A DNA stretch of 64,000 nucleotides from Xiphydria camelus (Eukaryota > Arthropoda > Insecta > Hymenoptera > Xiphydriidae). Made by a program: the position numbers and the translations under genes. The notes under the pieces were generated by a model that ran no database searches, was not told where the DNA came from, and worked only from the letters and a program-made list of their open reading frames with translations. Positions 12,871 through 24,747 of this stretch are shown piece by piece (positions within the stretch are counted from its first letter, which is position 1; each line of letters begins with the position of its first letter). The stretch lies in NCBI GenBank assembly GCA_963678675.1, contig OY783196.1:17788138-17852137 (forward strand), read 5' to 3'.

Positions 12871-13063
12871 CACTGAGAAAAAAAAAGATTAAAAATTATT
12901 CTGTTAGAAGGATAATCTGAGTACGAAAGGTAAAACAGATCAAAAACTATCCTAAGGAAGGTTAAATTTTATATCCTGGAAGGATAATTTTTGATCTGTT
13001 TTACCTTTCGTACTCAGATTATCCTTCTAACAAAAATAAATTTTAATCTTTTTTTTCTCAGTG
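12871..13063. mobile_element. Palindromic MITE with CACTGAGAAAA ends
   Basis: The element opens CACTGAGAAAAAAAAAGATT and closes with the mirror image ending CTCAGTG. Arms of about 75 bp (GGATAATCTGAGTACGAAAG and its complement) are almost perfect. A CA dinucleotide flanks both ends (12869-12870, 13064-13065), consistent with a 2-bp target duplication. Confidence 0.8.
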
Positions 13064-14922
13064 CAATGTTTGGTTAGAAAAACTAAACGTTCGGGTGGAA
13101 TGACCAGACATTTGGTTAGAATAACTTGATATTTGGTTCGACTGACCAGTATATTTTGGTTAAAATAGCTAAACGCATTTAACTAGATGCGTTCTGTCAT
13201 TTTGACCCAATTATTGTTCTCGCGATCGGAGGAGGCGTGGAGTGACGGAACGGTTTTATGACTCGCCGTCGGGGCCGATCGAACGGGATTCGTTAATTAG
13301 GAGTGATAAGTTTAGCACGAGAAATGCTCAATAAGGGTGAGACGACCGACGCGCGAATGTTATTGCCCGCGTCTCGACGCGAGTACCGCGATACGTAATT
13401 CAAATCGTACGGAAAGCTCGAGTCGAGCCGTCGGCGTGGCGCGTCGCTGGTTCAGCCCGCAGGTGAAATAAGGTCAATTTTATCGACAAATACGATTAGG
13501 CGCGTAGAGGGTCCTCTTGCCGAAGGTCGCACTGTCGCCCTGTTATAAGTGAGACGAGCTTTCCGGTTCCTTCTCTCTTTTTTCCACCGCTGTAAATAAC
13601 TAGCGATCCTCTTTGCGCGTTTCCGTACACCTAATGTTATACACATTGTAGTACATAGGGACGAAGCCGCAGTTCGAAATGCGAGAGCGCACAGGTATGG
13701 ATATGAGACTCGCGGATGAATTTCCCAGGTGACGGGTCCGCGAAAAAAGGAGTCGTTGCCGTACGATGTATTCGCCGCCCATTGAAATTTCCCCTTCGTG
13801 AAACGCCCTGTAGCGCGGCGCATAGATGCGGTTTGCGCGTGATTGGATGAGAATGAATTCGGTGCTCGGAAAGCCTATTTTTCGGTAATTTTTCGGTATG
13901 GATGTACGTCGCTTTCACGGTGTTTAGCAAAATGTGACAAAGAAATTCTCTAACTTTTCCAGACTTTCCAGTCCGAAATAGTTAAATTTCCCTGACCGCT
14001 ATATGGATATAGATCTATTATACTATAAAGTGTTACGCATCAATCATTTTTCGCGGAATGAACAAATTAACTAATATTTATAGAACGGGTTATGACAACT
14101 GAGAAATAGACTTTAAAATAATTTAATTTTGTTAAATCATATTATTTTTTAATAGCTTTTCTTAGAATAAGAACAGATTTAGATATATACATATATACAC
14201 GTCATATAGAACAGTTTTTTAGTTTTCTGTATGAATTCTAATAATTTTAACAGACTGGAATTCGAGCTATTTGTGAAATCTGAGTATTTTCGAAAAATTC
14301 AGAAAATTCTTTATTTTTCTTGACTATTCTTAGACTTTTCCCTGCCTCACATAATTCTCGGGCAATTCCAGGCTTTCCAGAATTCCCTGACTGCTAGACA
14401 CCGCGGTTTTTCTCCTTCGGAATCACTGACGGCGATCGGATTTTCTCATCTTTTTCGTGTAGTCGCTTGTATCTTCGGTAACTCATTTATTTCCAAAAAT
14501 TTTGGTTATTGATGTTTTTTTCCATTCTTCTCTTCTTTATTTTTTCTGCAATTTTATCTCACGACGCCCCACAATTGTAGCGCAACTAAAAAGGCGACGT
14601 GCCTCCGTACCGGAGAAATAAGGGCGAATCGTGTCCACGATTTTGGTTCACCTCAAATATATACGTAATCGAAGCGATCTTCGAAAAATCGACGATAACA
14701 GTTTGGCGAATTTCCCGCCGGGACGAGATTTATCAACAGCGAAACGAGATGCCTTGTCGTCGATAGTCGCCAGGGAAAAGGGAAAAAATCGTGCGAGAGA
14801 GCGAATCGAGGAGGGTCTGAAACCGCGTCAAATTCCGCGGGAATCCACACTCCTGAGAAAAGCGATCGAGTCCCTCCGCGCGAAAAATCCGCGGCGTGTA
14901 TATAGGGCCGATGCGCGATGCA

Positions 14923-15206
14923 GACGGAAAAAAATTATTTTGCAGTCTTAGCAAAATTAGGTTTTGCTGGGGACTTTTTGCTGTCATGACAGAAATATTA
15001 TCTGTGGCGGCAAAAGTTACGTTCAATAATAGCAAATGTAATTACAGTGAAATTTTCTTCAGAGAAAATATTTCCTGTCCCAGCGAATATTTTTGCTATT
15101 ATTGGACATATGTTTTGCTGTCACAGATGATATTTTTGTCATGATGGCCAGAAATTCTCAACAGAACTTAGTTTTATTAGTACTGAAAAATCATTTTTTT
15201 CCGCGC
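14923..15206. mobile_element. Palindromic MITE, GACGGAAAAAAAT family, copy 1
   Basis: Inverted arms carry TTGCAGTCTTAGCAAAA.TAG at one end and the complement at the other, and AATAATAGCAAATGTAA near the centre is mirrored. This is the same family as 18518-19030, but without the nested insertion found there; the segment at 15117-15150 represents the empty site. Confidence 0.75.
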
Positions 15207-15965
15207 AGAGGTGAGAATCGAAAACGACAGCTACCGACATCCGTCCACTGTACGTACACATATGTATATATAAAGTACGCCGTCGTCGCGCCATCGTCCG
15301 ATTCGAAATTCCGAGTTTTCCCTTTTCCCTTCTCTTTCCTTTCTCCGGCAAACGACGCCGAGCGACGTACGCTAAAGTAGGGAATTCCGGCGGCAGATAT
15401 TTTTAAAAAGGCCAATTACCCGATCGTCCTATGGCTCTTAGATAAATCTTAGAATGGCGACAACGACGAAGTGCCCGGCGCGTTTAGTTCTCGCGACGGC
15501 GAAACGCAGAAAAGGGGAGGGAATATTGGAAAGGAGAGCTCCGAGAGGGGGAGATTTAGTGAAAATAATAGCGAAATACAGTACGGATATGTCGTTGTAT
15601 GCGAGTACGAATATAATAGATATTTATGAGGATAAATATAAATATGAACATAGAGACGCGCAGCCGTGGTGTGATCGTCGAAGGAACGGACTCGTATCGG
15701 GAGGGGACATCCGAGTCGTGGCCGAGCGCACGTTTGGGAGGGCGACCCACCGACGACGCGTCTCGTTCGCCGAGTACTCGCGCCTCGGCCGCTGTGTATA
15801 GATATATACTATATCGGTATATAAATAAGTGATACGGTGCACGATATGTTAATATAAGGAAGCGAGATACGTATAGATATAGCGCGAGTGCGAGAGGGTG
15901 CGAATGAGTGAGACGGATGGAGAATGACGGGAGAGGAGAGTCGATCGAGGAGAAGCGCAGGGAGG

Positions 15966-15984
15966 GGAGAGAGAGAGAGAGAGA
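15966..15984. repeat. Short (GA)n microsatellite
   Basis: GA dinucleotide run inside a purine-rich tract at 15930-15990. Confidence 0.8.
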
Positions 15985-16690
15985 AGGAGAGAGTCCTATT
16001 ATAGTTTAAGTTTCGACTACATTTTACACAGTTTCATTTCGTCGAGCCGAAGGAAAAAACTGACGATCGGAGCGTAAAGTTTTCACGCGTCCCGTTTTTT
16101 TCTCTTTACCCCTCGACAAACGTCGTGTCTCGGACTCGAAAGGGGGTGGGTGGCTGCGGACACCGCACTCCGGCATCCCCGATTCGTTAAGGATTTAGCC
16201 CTACAATTTTCTTTTACTTTAAAGTGGTTTGGGTAAACTGTAATATATAGGCCGCGCGGAAACACCGCTTTGTCTCCCGAAAACGAAAGCAAAATTTGCA
16301 CTACATACTACTGTACTTTTACACGAATGCCCTACGCGTTAAGTTGTTAATCGAGAACGTAATTTCTAATTTTTAGCTGTATAGTGTATCATTTTTCACA
16401 CTGACACGGTTACACGCACACCGAGGTACCTTCATGTACGCGGAGAGAAAGGGAGGACGTATGTATAATATTATATAATACATATACGCGCGCGCGCGGA
16501 CGAGCGGGAAACTCCGCGATGCGCCGCGTGCGCGCACAGCGAGTAGCTGACATACGTACGCGTACAGACATGCACATACGCATACACACACAGACAAATG
16601 TTTGAAGAGATGTAAGAAAGTAGCTACTACTTGAAACTTGAGATATATATTTAACTTGAATATACTATTTAATATATGATTTAAGCTTAT

Positions 16691-16696
16691 AATAAA
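16691..16696 (+). promoter_or_regulatory. Candidate polyadenylation signal AATAAA
   Basis: A canonical hexamer ends the CpG/microsatellite-rich region begun at 11216. It is called only because of the upstream candidate terminal exon; AATAAA is common in AT-rich DNA. Confidence 0.25.
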
Positions 16697-16710
16697 CGGG
16701 TTGTATAGAA

Positions 16711-17326
16711 TTCTTCATCGCGTCTTTGTTACTGCCTACCGATTCCCGCATTGTTCCCGTTTCCATTTCCCTTTCATTTTTGCTAAATAAGGTAAATTCG
16801 TTTATACTGGACTGGTTTCCAAATTGAACCTCTTTCTTTTAGCTGGAGAGCAGTCAGGCATTATTTAGAACTGTTTCTCTTTTGCGGATTCTGCGGAAAA
16901 AATTATATCTTCGATGCGCGAGCAAGGTCCTCGCAATAATTCGAATGATTCTCGGTTAAACGATTGTTTTCACACGCCAATCATCCGTATATTTTACTTC
17001 AAGACCTAGGTTGGTTTACCTTGACCTTGGTTAACCTTTAAGACACTAGCTAGTGGCTTAAAACTGAAGATGCAATTCGTAAGCATACTTATTTTTAATT
17101 AATCCGCTGAGGACCACCTTATATTGTAGTCTCTTGTCATATCGATAAGTCCGTACAGACAGGGGCCTACAGTGTATTCCAGGATACCCAAATAGTCCAC
17201 AACGAGTTAAGTTTCAATTAAGTTTCAAACGACTGAATCAAAAATTTTTCATCTACGTAAGTATGAGTAAATGGTACACTGACAAAAATGCTGATGTTGG
17301 ATTTATAAAGTCAAAGTTAAATTCAT
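16711..17326. other. Non-coding sequence
   Basis: Mixed-composition DNA without recognised exon, RNA or repeat. Confidence 0.4.
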
Positions 17327-17526
17327 TACCGCATGTCCGAGCGCAAAGTATACATAGGGATTCATAGTTTTATTTTGACTCACGTAGGCTATTTCCAAAG
17401 TGCCAGTGTCATCGGTCGTTGCGGATTACTGCCCATACGTAGTCGAGCTTTCTAAAATTTCGACGTGAGACGAAACAAAACTACAAATCTCCATGTACAA
17501 TCTACTTTGCACTCGGACATACGGTA
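17327..17526. mobile_element. Foldback MITE, CCGTATGTCC family, copy 1
   Basis: Element 17329-17524 between TA dinucleotides. The left end CCGCATGTCCGAGCGCAAAG is mirrored by CTTTGCACTCGGACATACGG. The arms continue through TACATAG.GATT.ATAGTTTT, and the loop is only about 50 bp. It shares ends but not interior with the copies at 44107, 50337 and 63016. Confidence 0.75.
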
Positions 17527-18517
17527 TATTCTTATAAATACAACTAAACATTGTATATAATTAAATATACTCGATATATAAACTGTATTCGACTCTGCTG
17601 TTAATTTTACATTTTCCTGGAAAAATTTTATATTTTTCTGCTGTACATTTAACATTACCCTGTGTTTGTCACATAGTAAGGGCACACTGTGTTACAATTT
17701 GTAGCAATTATGTACTGTTTACATCAACTTTTTTCCATGCAAGGGGCTGCCCATGAAGTACGTAAGGCGGCTAGGAGGGAGGAGGGGTCTATACAAAACT
17801 TTATAACTTATGCTAGGGGGGGAAGGGGGAAGAGGTTAATTTTACGTAAGAAATATACATTACAGGAGTTCTTCTTTTATTCCTTACATGTACAATAAAA
17901 GAGGATTCACTATATATAATGTTGAAAAAGAATTAACAATGGTTTCTTAGTAGCACTGCGAGATTTTTAAAAGTGGTAGGTACCATGCATTTTGAGCAAG
18001 TAATTGAAAATGTTCTAAGAAGTTCCACCAACCTTTTTATATCGAGAGTTTGTTAAATTTAATTTTCCTACGTAATATTTTATGAGGGGAGGGGGAAGAG
18101 GAGAAATTTTACTGAGTCTTGTATGAGGAAGGAGGAAGAGTGTAACTTCTTAAAATCATCTTATATAATTCGATCTTCACGTAAAAAATATTCATACTTT
18201 TAAATTCAACTTGTAATCTGTATACGTATTTGAATATTGCACGAAAAAGAAAATGTCCGGAAAAAAGATTGTTTGCAAAATTATAAGCGTATTTCTCTCT
18301 ACAACGTTGTGACATCATTGAAACGCAGGAGACGCGTTCATGTTAAGCAGCGAGTGCGAGAGAGATAGGCTTACAACACGATGACGTAGCTGAGTTAGTA
18401 AATGTCGTTTTTTAGCTCAAATAAGGCTGAAAATGAAAGATGAAAAAATGCGGGGTAAATAATTTTGTCTAATTTATTCGAATCTGATAAAAAATTTGTG
18501 AGAAAACCGAATTCATG
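17527..18517. other. Non-coding sequence with G-rich repeat pieces
   Basis: Two related purine-rich pieces (17765-17840, GGGGGGAAGGGGGAAGAGG; 18085-18140, GGGGAGGGGGAAGAGG), each adjoining TACGTAA, suggest remnants of one interspersed repeat. No gene is recognised. Confidence 0.4.
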
Positions 18518-19030
18518 CACGGAAAAAAAAGAGTTTGCGGTCTTAGCAAAACTACGTTTTGCTGGGAAATGTTTGCTATCACGACAGAAATATTATCGTG
18601 GCAGCGAAGGATATGTTCAATAATAGCAAATGTAACTACAAACATAGCGAAATTTTTTTCGGTAAAAATATTTGCTATACCAATCGATATTTGTACTATT
18701 ATTGAACATATCTTTTGCTGCCACACACGGAGAAAATTGAATAGTAACGATTACCAGCCAGGATAGTAAACAGGTGACGGCTTCGACAATATCGGGTTGA
18801 ATAAACTGCAGCATAGTAGTGATTATCATTCGATTAGTAATGATTTTCTATTACTATTCTCTGCAGATTACTCAACACGATATTATCGAAGCTGTCACCT
18901 ATTTATTATTCTGGCTGGTAATCATTACTTTTCAATTTTCTCCCTGCAGATAATATATTTGTCATGATGGCAAGAAATTCTTAGTAAAACCTAGTTTTGT
19001 TAAAACTGCAAAACCATATTTTTTCTGTGT
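18518..19030. mobile_element. Palindromic MITE, CACGGAAAAAAA family, copy 2, interrupted
   Basis: It has the same arms as 14923-15206 (TTGCGGTCTTAGCAAAACTA and mirrored CTAGTTTTGTTAAAACTGCA). The right arm is split by the younger MITE at 18726-18946. Removing that insertion leaves a sequence that aligns with copy 1. Confidence 0.75.
18726..18946. mobile_element. Nested palindromic MITE, CACGGAGAAAATT ends
   Basis: The arms (AATGATTACCAGCC-type segments, GACAGCTTCGATAATATCGT and complements) form a near-complete hairpin. CA occurs immediately before (18724-18725) and after (18947-18948). Copy 1 of the host MITE at 15117-15150 shows the uninterrupted sequence, so the boundaries are well supported. 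Confidence 0.8.
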
Positions 19031-19383
19031 GGGGAGTCTAAAACTGAATATCTCAGTGGCAGAGTTCGCGACACTATCTATTCATAGTTGATTCGATAAA
19101 ATTCCCTTCAACGTACGCGACGTACCGAGAGTTACACATATGTACATCCGCGCCGTTCCGTCGATTCACTCGACTACGGTTAAGTCAACCGCGTCGTCGC
19201 ACCGACGGATTCTCATTCTCCAGGCGCATCGTTTCCTCGCCTTTGCAACCCTTCGTGGGGTAGGTATTCACGGGGCGACGGATTTGTCACCGTCACGGCG
19301 AAGTCGTACAGCGCGCGGCATACTCGTGCGTGCAAAAGTAGGTGAGTATTCCCGCATGAGAGACGAGAGGTAGGTATATAGAC

Positions 19384-19387
<4 letters not shown>

Positions 19388-19427
<40 letters not shown>
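19388..19427. repeat. (GA)n microsatellite
   Basis: About 20 GA units; the reverse strand reads as a leucine/serine run, which is an artefact. Confidence 0.95.
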
Positions 19428-19432
<5 letters not shown>

Positions 19433-19792
19433 TGCGAACACGCAACCACGTCGATGCGCGGAAGAGTGGAGTTATTAGGTGAAGAAGCGGATAGATACGG
19501 TTTGGTTATACGTAGATCTCGCCGGGGCGTCATTAGTCAACGTCGAAGAGAAGAATAGTGCATTGTGGCATCACCCGCGCGCGAGACGAGGAGCGGCGGG
19601 AGCAAACGGACAGGAAGGAACACCCTTGAAATAGAACTCTAAGTGCAAGGGTACCTCTCGCGCGTTCCCTCGTTCTCTTTCTCGCTCTCTTTCCATCTCT
19701 CTTTCTCATTCTCTATATGTATGTAGGTAAGTAGTGCGCGTGGCGTGAGTAGACCAGTCTACGACCTGTCGCCGTAACCCTCTTCGCCTACT

Positions 19793-19826
19793 CTTCCTTC
19801 CTTCCTTCCTTCCTTCCTTCCTTCCT
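19793..19826. repeat. (TTCC)n microsatellite
   Basis: Eight tandem TTCC units. Confidence 0.95.
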
Positions 19827-20201
19827 GCGCCCCCCGCCGCCCTTCTTTTCCCCCTTACGCGCGCGCCTAGGACGCGGGAGATCTACGCATCGCTGGAAGC
19901 TCACGATCCTTCGTATTACATGCTTATTACTCGATATAGAGCGCCTGTATTTGGTAAAGGCGCTCTCTACCTGTTTAAAGTTTGGTGTTTTCGCGGCGAA
20001 ATTAGCTTTTTAAAAGTGTTGTCGATCGAGACGGCTGCGCTGTTTTTTTGTAAATTTCACCAAACTTAATTTGGACTGCGTAGTTGAAAATGTTGTGTCC
20101 GAATTGGTCAAATCATTTTTTTAGATTAATATCAACTTATTTCTTGTGTTAATGTTTATCATGTTTATCCGTTCATAAGTTCAGAAAGACTGTATTCTAT
20201 A

Positions 20202-21049
20202 TTAGGTTGGTGAATAAGTTCGTAGAGTTTTATGTTTTCTTTTATTCTACAACGATTTTTTTTTGCTTTTTAGCAAAGTATTTATACTCATTTGAAAGAG
20301 CACTTTCTCCACTACAAGACTGTAATAATCGTTCTTTTGAATAATTTCATTTTTCATTATTTTTCATTCTTAGAAATGGAATATCCAGAAGGCAAAAATC
20401 AACATTTTCGACGCCTACTTTTCTTCGCTTTTCATCGAGGTCAAAAAGCTTCCGCAGCCGCTCGGGACATTTGTAGGCGTCTACTGCGCGGAAATGGTTT
20501 GCGAAATTTAAAAAAAAAGCGATTTTCTTTGTTGATTTCCGTAAGCTTGTGAGACACTTAAGCTCCAAATTTTTCGACAAATCCCATCGAGTAAAGATGA
20601 TTGAGAATGGTCTGATGATCGCAGTTCATCTTTTCGGCCAATTAACGACTTGTTTGGCGACCGTCCTTCAAAAGTGCCTTGAGACGTTCCTCATCGAACT
20701 CTGAAGGTCTTCCGGTGGGAGATGTATCGTTGAGATCAACCTCGCCTTTTTTGCATTTTGCAAACCATTTCCATACACGTCGGAAATGTCCCGAGCGGCT
20801 GCAGAAGCTTTTTGACCTAGATGAAAAGCGAAGAAAAGTACAGCTGAAAGGTGTAGAAAATGTTGATATTTGCCTCCTGGATATTCCATTCCTAAGAATG
20901 AAAAAAATGAAATTATTCAAAAGAACAATTATTACAGTCTTGTAGAGGAAAACGTGCTCTTTCAAATAAGTATAAATACTTTGCTAAAAAGCAACAAAAG
21001 TCGTTGTAGGATAAAAGAAAATATAACATTCTACGAACTCTTCCCGTGT
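20202..21049. pseudogene. mariner transposon relic: two inverted 5' halves
   Basis: The left end TTAGGTTGGTGAATAAGTTC resembles a mariner inverted terminal repeat. A plus-strand copy (20202-20520) and a minus-strand copy (21049-20520) each contain the terminal repeat, leader and the start of a mariner transposase. The minus copy reads FFAFH.GQKASAAARDI, then WFAKCKKGEVDLNDTSPTGR, PSEFDEERLKALL and NHLYSMGFVEKFGA, matching the N-terminal helix-turn-helix region of mariner transposases. No DDD catalytic domain is present. Reading frames are broken by shifts near 20890-20760 and stops near 20636 and 20547. The two halves meet tail to tail near 20515-20550, so the relic is a hairpin that cannot encode transposase. 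The right terminal repeat is truncated. Confidence 0.8.
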
Positions 21050-21057
21050 GGAAATGT

Positions 21058-21235
21058 TCATTGGGCCCCAATTGGGGCCCAATTGGGCTGCCCAATTACT
21101 AGTTGGGCGCCAATTGGGCAGCCCAATCAGTGCCCAATTGGGCTTTCGTTGGGCTTGTAACGCTCCGCCCAACCTATGCCCAATTTGGGCCGCCCAATTG
21201 GGCCCCAATTGGGCAACCCTATTTATGCCCAATCA
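21058..21235. repeat. Cluster of CCCAATTGGGC palindromes
   Basis: GCCCAATTGGGC or close variants (GGGCCCCAATTGGG, GGGCGCCAATTGGG, GCCCAATTTGGGC) recur roughly every 12-25 bp. Both strands read as repetitive Trp/Pro/Gly/Asn peptides, a by-product of the repeat. It directly abuts the truncated mariner end. Confidence 0.8.
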
Positions 21236-21879
21236 ACCTGAAATGTTACTTTTAATGAATAATAAGATTAATAATAATTAATAAGATTTTATATTTTCTC
21301 ATAAAATGTACAAAAGTAAAATATAAACGTATTCAAGCGGAACAATGATTGATACAAATCATACGCGCGGGTTTCCTTAGTTTTTCATAAGTACAATTTA
21401 AGAATTTTCTATTTTCATATTTTATAGATTTAAATGCAAGGGGGATTAGGGTGCGGTTAATAATATGAAAGACCAAGGCCATACAGTAAGAAATAATAAC
21501 AATATAAACGTATTCTTCAGTTTTTAGGGCTCTATCATACACTATATACACTACACAACATACACTATATTTATTTAAATATACAGGGTGTTAATATTTA
21601 TTATTATATATAGTTATTATATATGATAATATTTAAATATACAGACTAATTAGTCACAAACTCAATATAATTCTGTGTAAAGGCCAACGGTTAAACGCAG
21701 AATAAACTGCCTATCTAACTATCTATTATTCTTTGTATTCTTTTTAACATTATTTGTGTTATTTTGAACAGTCTTTGTGTCAATTTTAACACAAAAAAAT
21801 GTTGGGTTAACACGGAGAATTGGTTGATTTTAATATACAAAAATAGGTAGATCAATTCCAATACAAAATTTTCAACTGT
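21236..21879. other. AT-rich non-coding sequence
   Basis: Includes an ATATATAGTTATTATATATG hairpin near 21600-21640; otherwise nothing recognised. Confidence 0.4.
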
Positions 21880-22104
21880 GTACATTGAGGAAAAAATTTG
21901 CTTTATTGAAACAATGTGTTTTTGGATAGTCCTAAGAGCACATTCATTCGAGTCGAATGAATACCGATATGGTCCAATAATATTCAACTGAATCAATAAT
22001 ATTTACATATGTCCAATCGTTATTTATTCTAATCGAATAAATGTGTCCTTAGGACTATTCAAAAACACGTTTAATTAATCCGAGTAAATTGTTTTCTCAG
22101 TGTG
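21880..22104. mobile_element. Palindromic MITE, ACATTGAGGAAAAA...TTTTCTCAGTG
   Basis: Arms with TGTGTTTTTGGATAGTCCTA and its complement TAGGACTATTCAAAAACACG. The centre contains the ATTCGA.TCGAAT type inverted motif. The core (AGTCCTAAGA..) is shared with the MITE at 27802-27995. Confidence 0.65.
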
Positions 22105-23214
22105 CCCGTCACCAACAATAATATTCCGGATATTTGAAAAAAAAAACGAAAGAGATGCACCGTGGCAATTCCCTTTTCTCTGATTTTTATGGCATCATTT
22201 TTTGGACCATAGCTGAAACTTGGGCCATCAAAGTTATATAAGATCAGCTATATTCCACGAATAATACGAATATTTCGGATTCTTCATTACTATCGTTACT
22301 GCAAGTTACCTACTTCATGCCGTTTTTCCTCTTTAGGGGATTATCGATTTTACACGTATATACGGCACCAATATAAACGCGTACTATTCTACCAACAACT
22401 AAACCCACTATCGTAATTAGCCTTCCGGATTGATAATCGCCAAAGTCTCGGAGGGACGTTTTTCCCGCTCGTCGAGCTCGATTCTCGAGTCGAAGTGCGC
22501 GAGGCCCGCACTGCGCGAGACTGTCAATAACATTTCCCTGGAACAATTCGACGCGGGGGGTGCCGCGACTAGAGAGAAGAGGGGGGTTCGATGAAAAGAT
22601 TCCGAGGTGATAGTGAAAATTAATATGCAACTCGATTGATTAATGTTGCAGCGGTGAGCAGGCGTTTATTTCGGCGCAACGCCCGATCCACGTGGATTCA
22701 CGTCGCATTGTGCGTCTACGGGCAGGGCGGAAGCGCGCGGAGGTATCGAGGGTCGCGCCTTGTCCCTCGTTAACGAGACATTTGTCTACGCTTTGTAAAT
22801 TGTCGAAATAACGAAGGCCTTAAAGTGGAACGCATACCGTCGTAAGCCTATTTCCACCGGAGCTCGTGACTTCGAGTATTCGCTACGTGCAATGCCATAC
22901 TATAGCGGCTGAATAGAACTTACAGCGCCCATGGTGGCCGGTATTTGAATCTGTAGTTGGAGTAAGTATAATGTGAAAATGGACCCAAACCCCGTTCGAA
23001 TGACGAAATTCATTTTCGTCGGATAGTTAACCTACAACGTGGAATCAAAAGTAACACACAGCATACTTCTATCACTTCGTAACGTTACGATTTTTCTTGT
23101 CAACATAGATACAATTAAAGTTAATTCACCATAGTGTATATATCGCTGATAAAATAATTACCTCTCGTGCAAATAAATAAAAAAAGTTTTTAATCCTATG
23201 TCAGTACTTACTGA
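22105..23214. other. Non-coding; CpG-rich at 22430-22880
   Basis: No exon with splice sites is recognised. The CpG-rich part has overlapping frames on both strands with arginine-rich translations. Confidence 0.4.
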
Positions 23215-23303
23215 CGGCTCCAGCTACACTTTCGATAGGCGCCGCCAACGGCGCCACTAGGCTTTTTGCACATAGCGAATAAGGCCAGTCGAACGTTGAG
23301 ACG

Positions 23304-23415
23304 CAGTTCAGTGAGGTGACGCAAGGCGACCGTTGCCTCTATACCTATATATAGAATAGATATAGGTATAGAGGCAACAGTCGCCCTGCATCACCTCACT
23401 GAACTGCGTCTCTCA
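23304..23415. repeat. Near-perfect hairpin
   Basis: GCAGTTCAGTGAGGTGACGC...GCCTCTATACCTATA is mirrored with a loop of about 8 bp. The same arm sequence recurs at 25590-25620. Confidence 0.8.
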
Positions 23416-23579
23416 GGCCAAGCGAACGTTGAGACGCAGTGTGACGTGCGGTAACTCAGAGTGAGGTGAACAGCGTGGGTGAAGTGAGCTGCGTACCCTG
23501 GGTGGTGCGAAAGAAGACTGCGCCGGTCGCTTATACAGGCAAACCTCTCCGGTGCAATGCTTCAAAGCCCATCGGAACC

Positions 23580-23760
23580 GAGGAAACTCAAGTGGTCGGT
23601 CCTGGTCCCGGCCAGGAATCTCGAACTTTTTCGGATCTAATTTATGGCTCAAAGGGTCCCGAGGAGTGTCGCATTTCTCCAACACACTGGTCTACGGCCC
23701 AAATGCGAGGAGGGTTTATCCGCTCATTGTTTTTCAATAGAATAGCAGTCCTAAATTAGT
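23580..23760. repeat. Interspersed repeat, copy B (inverted)
   Basis: Reverse-oriented relative of 7248-7500: ATTTATGGCTCAAAGGGTCC, GGAGTGTCG, GTCTACGGCCCAAATGCGAG. The tail TTTATCCGCTC...AATAGAATAGCAG.CCTAAAT recurs at 62949-62995. Confidence 0.6.
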
Positions 23761-23847
23761 TTGGATATTCGATTTTTACCGCTATAAAATGTACTAACCC
23801 TTGAAGGTTAAATGGGCTTTAGATCAAATCTACAATAGTTGCATACA

Positions 23848-24415
23848 CTGTAAAAAATCGGGAGAGAATCCGGAGTGAATTTTCACTCCCATCACTCGAA
23901 ATTTCGGAGTGACAAAAAGAAGAACTCCGCGGACGGAGTGAACATGGAGTTTTTTTCAGCGGATTGATTGCGGAGTGATTTCGCATCAATTTCGGAGTGA
24001 ATATAGATTTAATTCACAAAAATTTACATTATCAATTAAATACAATAAAATTCACAAAAACATTTAAATACAATGCTTAACCTTGAAATAAATTTGTATT
24101 TGACAAAAAGAATTCTTTTCTGGAAAATTGCAAATAATAACAGTGTAATAAATTAAAATTCACTATATTACATAGTTGAAAAATAAAGTATCATATACAC
24201 ATGGTATCAATACCTCATTGATCATTTAACATACCTATAGACACTCTCTCTAATCTCGAGTTTGTCACGATAAATTATTAGGCTTATCAAATTCAAAACA
24301 AAAACTCTTTATTTTCAATGACAAGAAATTCATTGAACTCAAAACTGTCGCATGATTCACATTAATCTTGACAACGGTCATGCAAATAATATTTGTACTA
24401 GTAATGTTTGTATGA

Positions 24416-24446
<31 letters not shown>

Positions 24447-24730
24447 GTAATAACAATACTGTAATATTTCTAATATATTATTAGTTCTAAAGTAAAAGTA
24501 ATAATGAAAATAATAACAATTTAATTGCATTATTTGTATTATAATTTAATATTTTGTAATCGATTCCTATCTGAATTTGATCCGCGGAGTTAATTTTATA
24601 AATAATTTAAATAAAATCCTTTTCGGAGTGAATTTCACTCCGGGACGGGATTAAAGTAATTAAAAATCATCCACTCCGCATTCACTCCGCAAATCACTCC
24701 GCATTTAACTACCGATTTTTGATAGTGTAG
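23848..24730. mobile_element. TIR element with GGAGTGAATTCACTCC subterminal motifs
   Basis: Left end CACTGTAAAAAATCGGGAG; right end CGATTTTTGATAGTGTAG is the imperfect mirror. GGAGTGA/TCACTCC motifs repeat in both subterminal regions while the centre is AT-rich with an (AAT)n run. This resembles a non-autonomous DNA transposon with repeated transposase-binding sites; the superfamily is unknown. Confidence 0.5.
24417..24450. repeat. (AAT)n microsatellite
   Basis: About ten AAT units. Confidence 0.9.
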
Positions 24731-24747
24731 TGTTGCATACACTGTAA

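Larger units (their letters stand above)
11216..16710. other. Microsatellite-rich non-coding region, possible long 3' UTR
   Basis: The region alternates CpG-rich blocks with TA-rich and TC/GA simple repeats, for example TATATA-rich DNA at 11998-12200. It contains MITEs at 12398-12680, 12871-13063 and 14923-15206. No open frame has recognisable content. Continuity with the candidate exon at 11102-11215 would make it a 5.5-kb 3' UTR, which is inferred and not shown. Confidence 0.3.
19031..20201. other. CpG-rich non-coding block with microsatellites
   Basis: 19090-19900 is CpG-rich and includes the GA and TTCC runs listed separately. No coding frame is credible. Confidence 0.4.
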
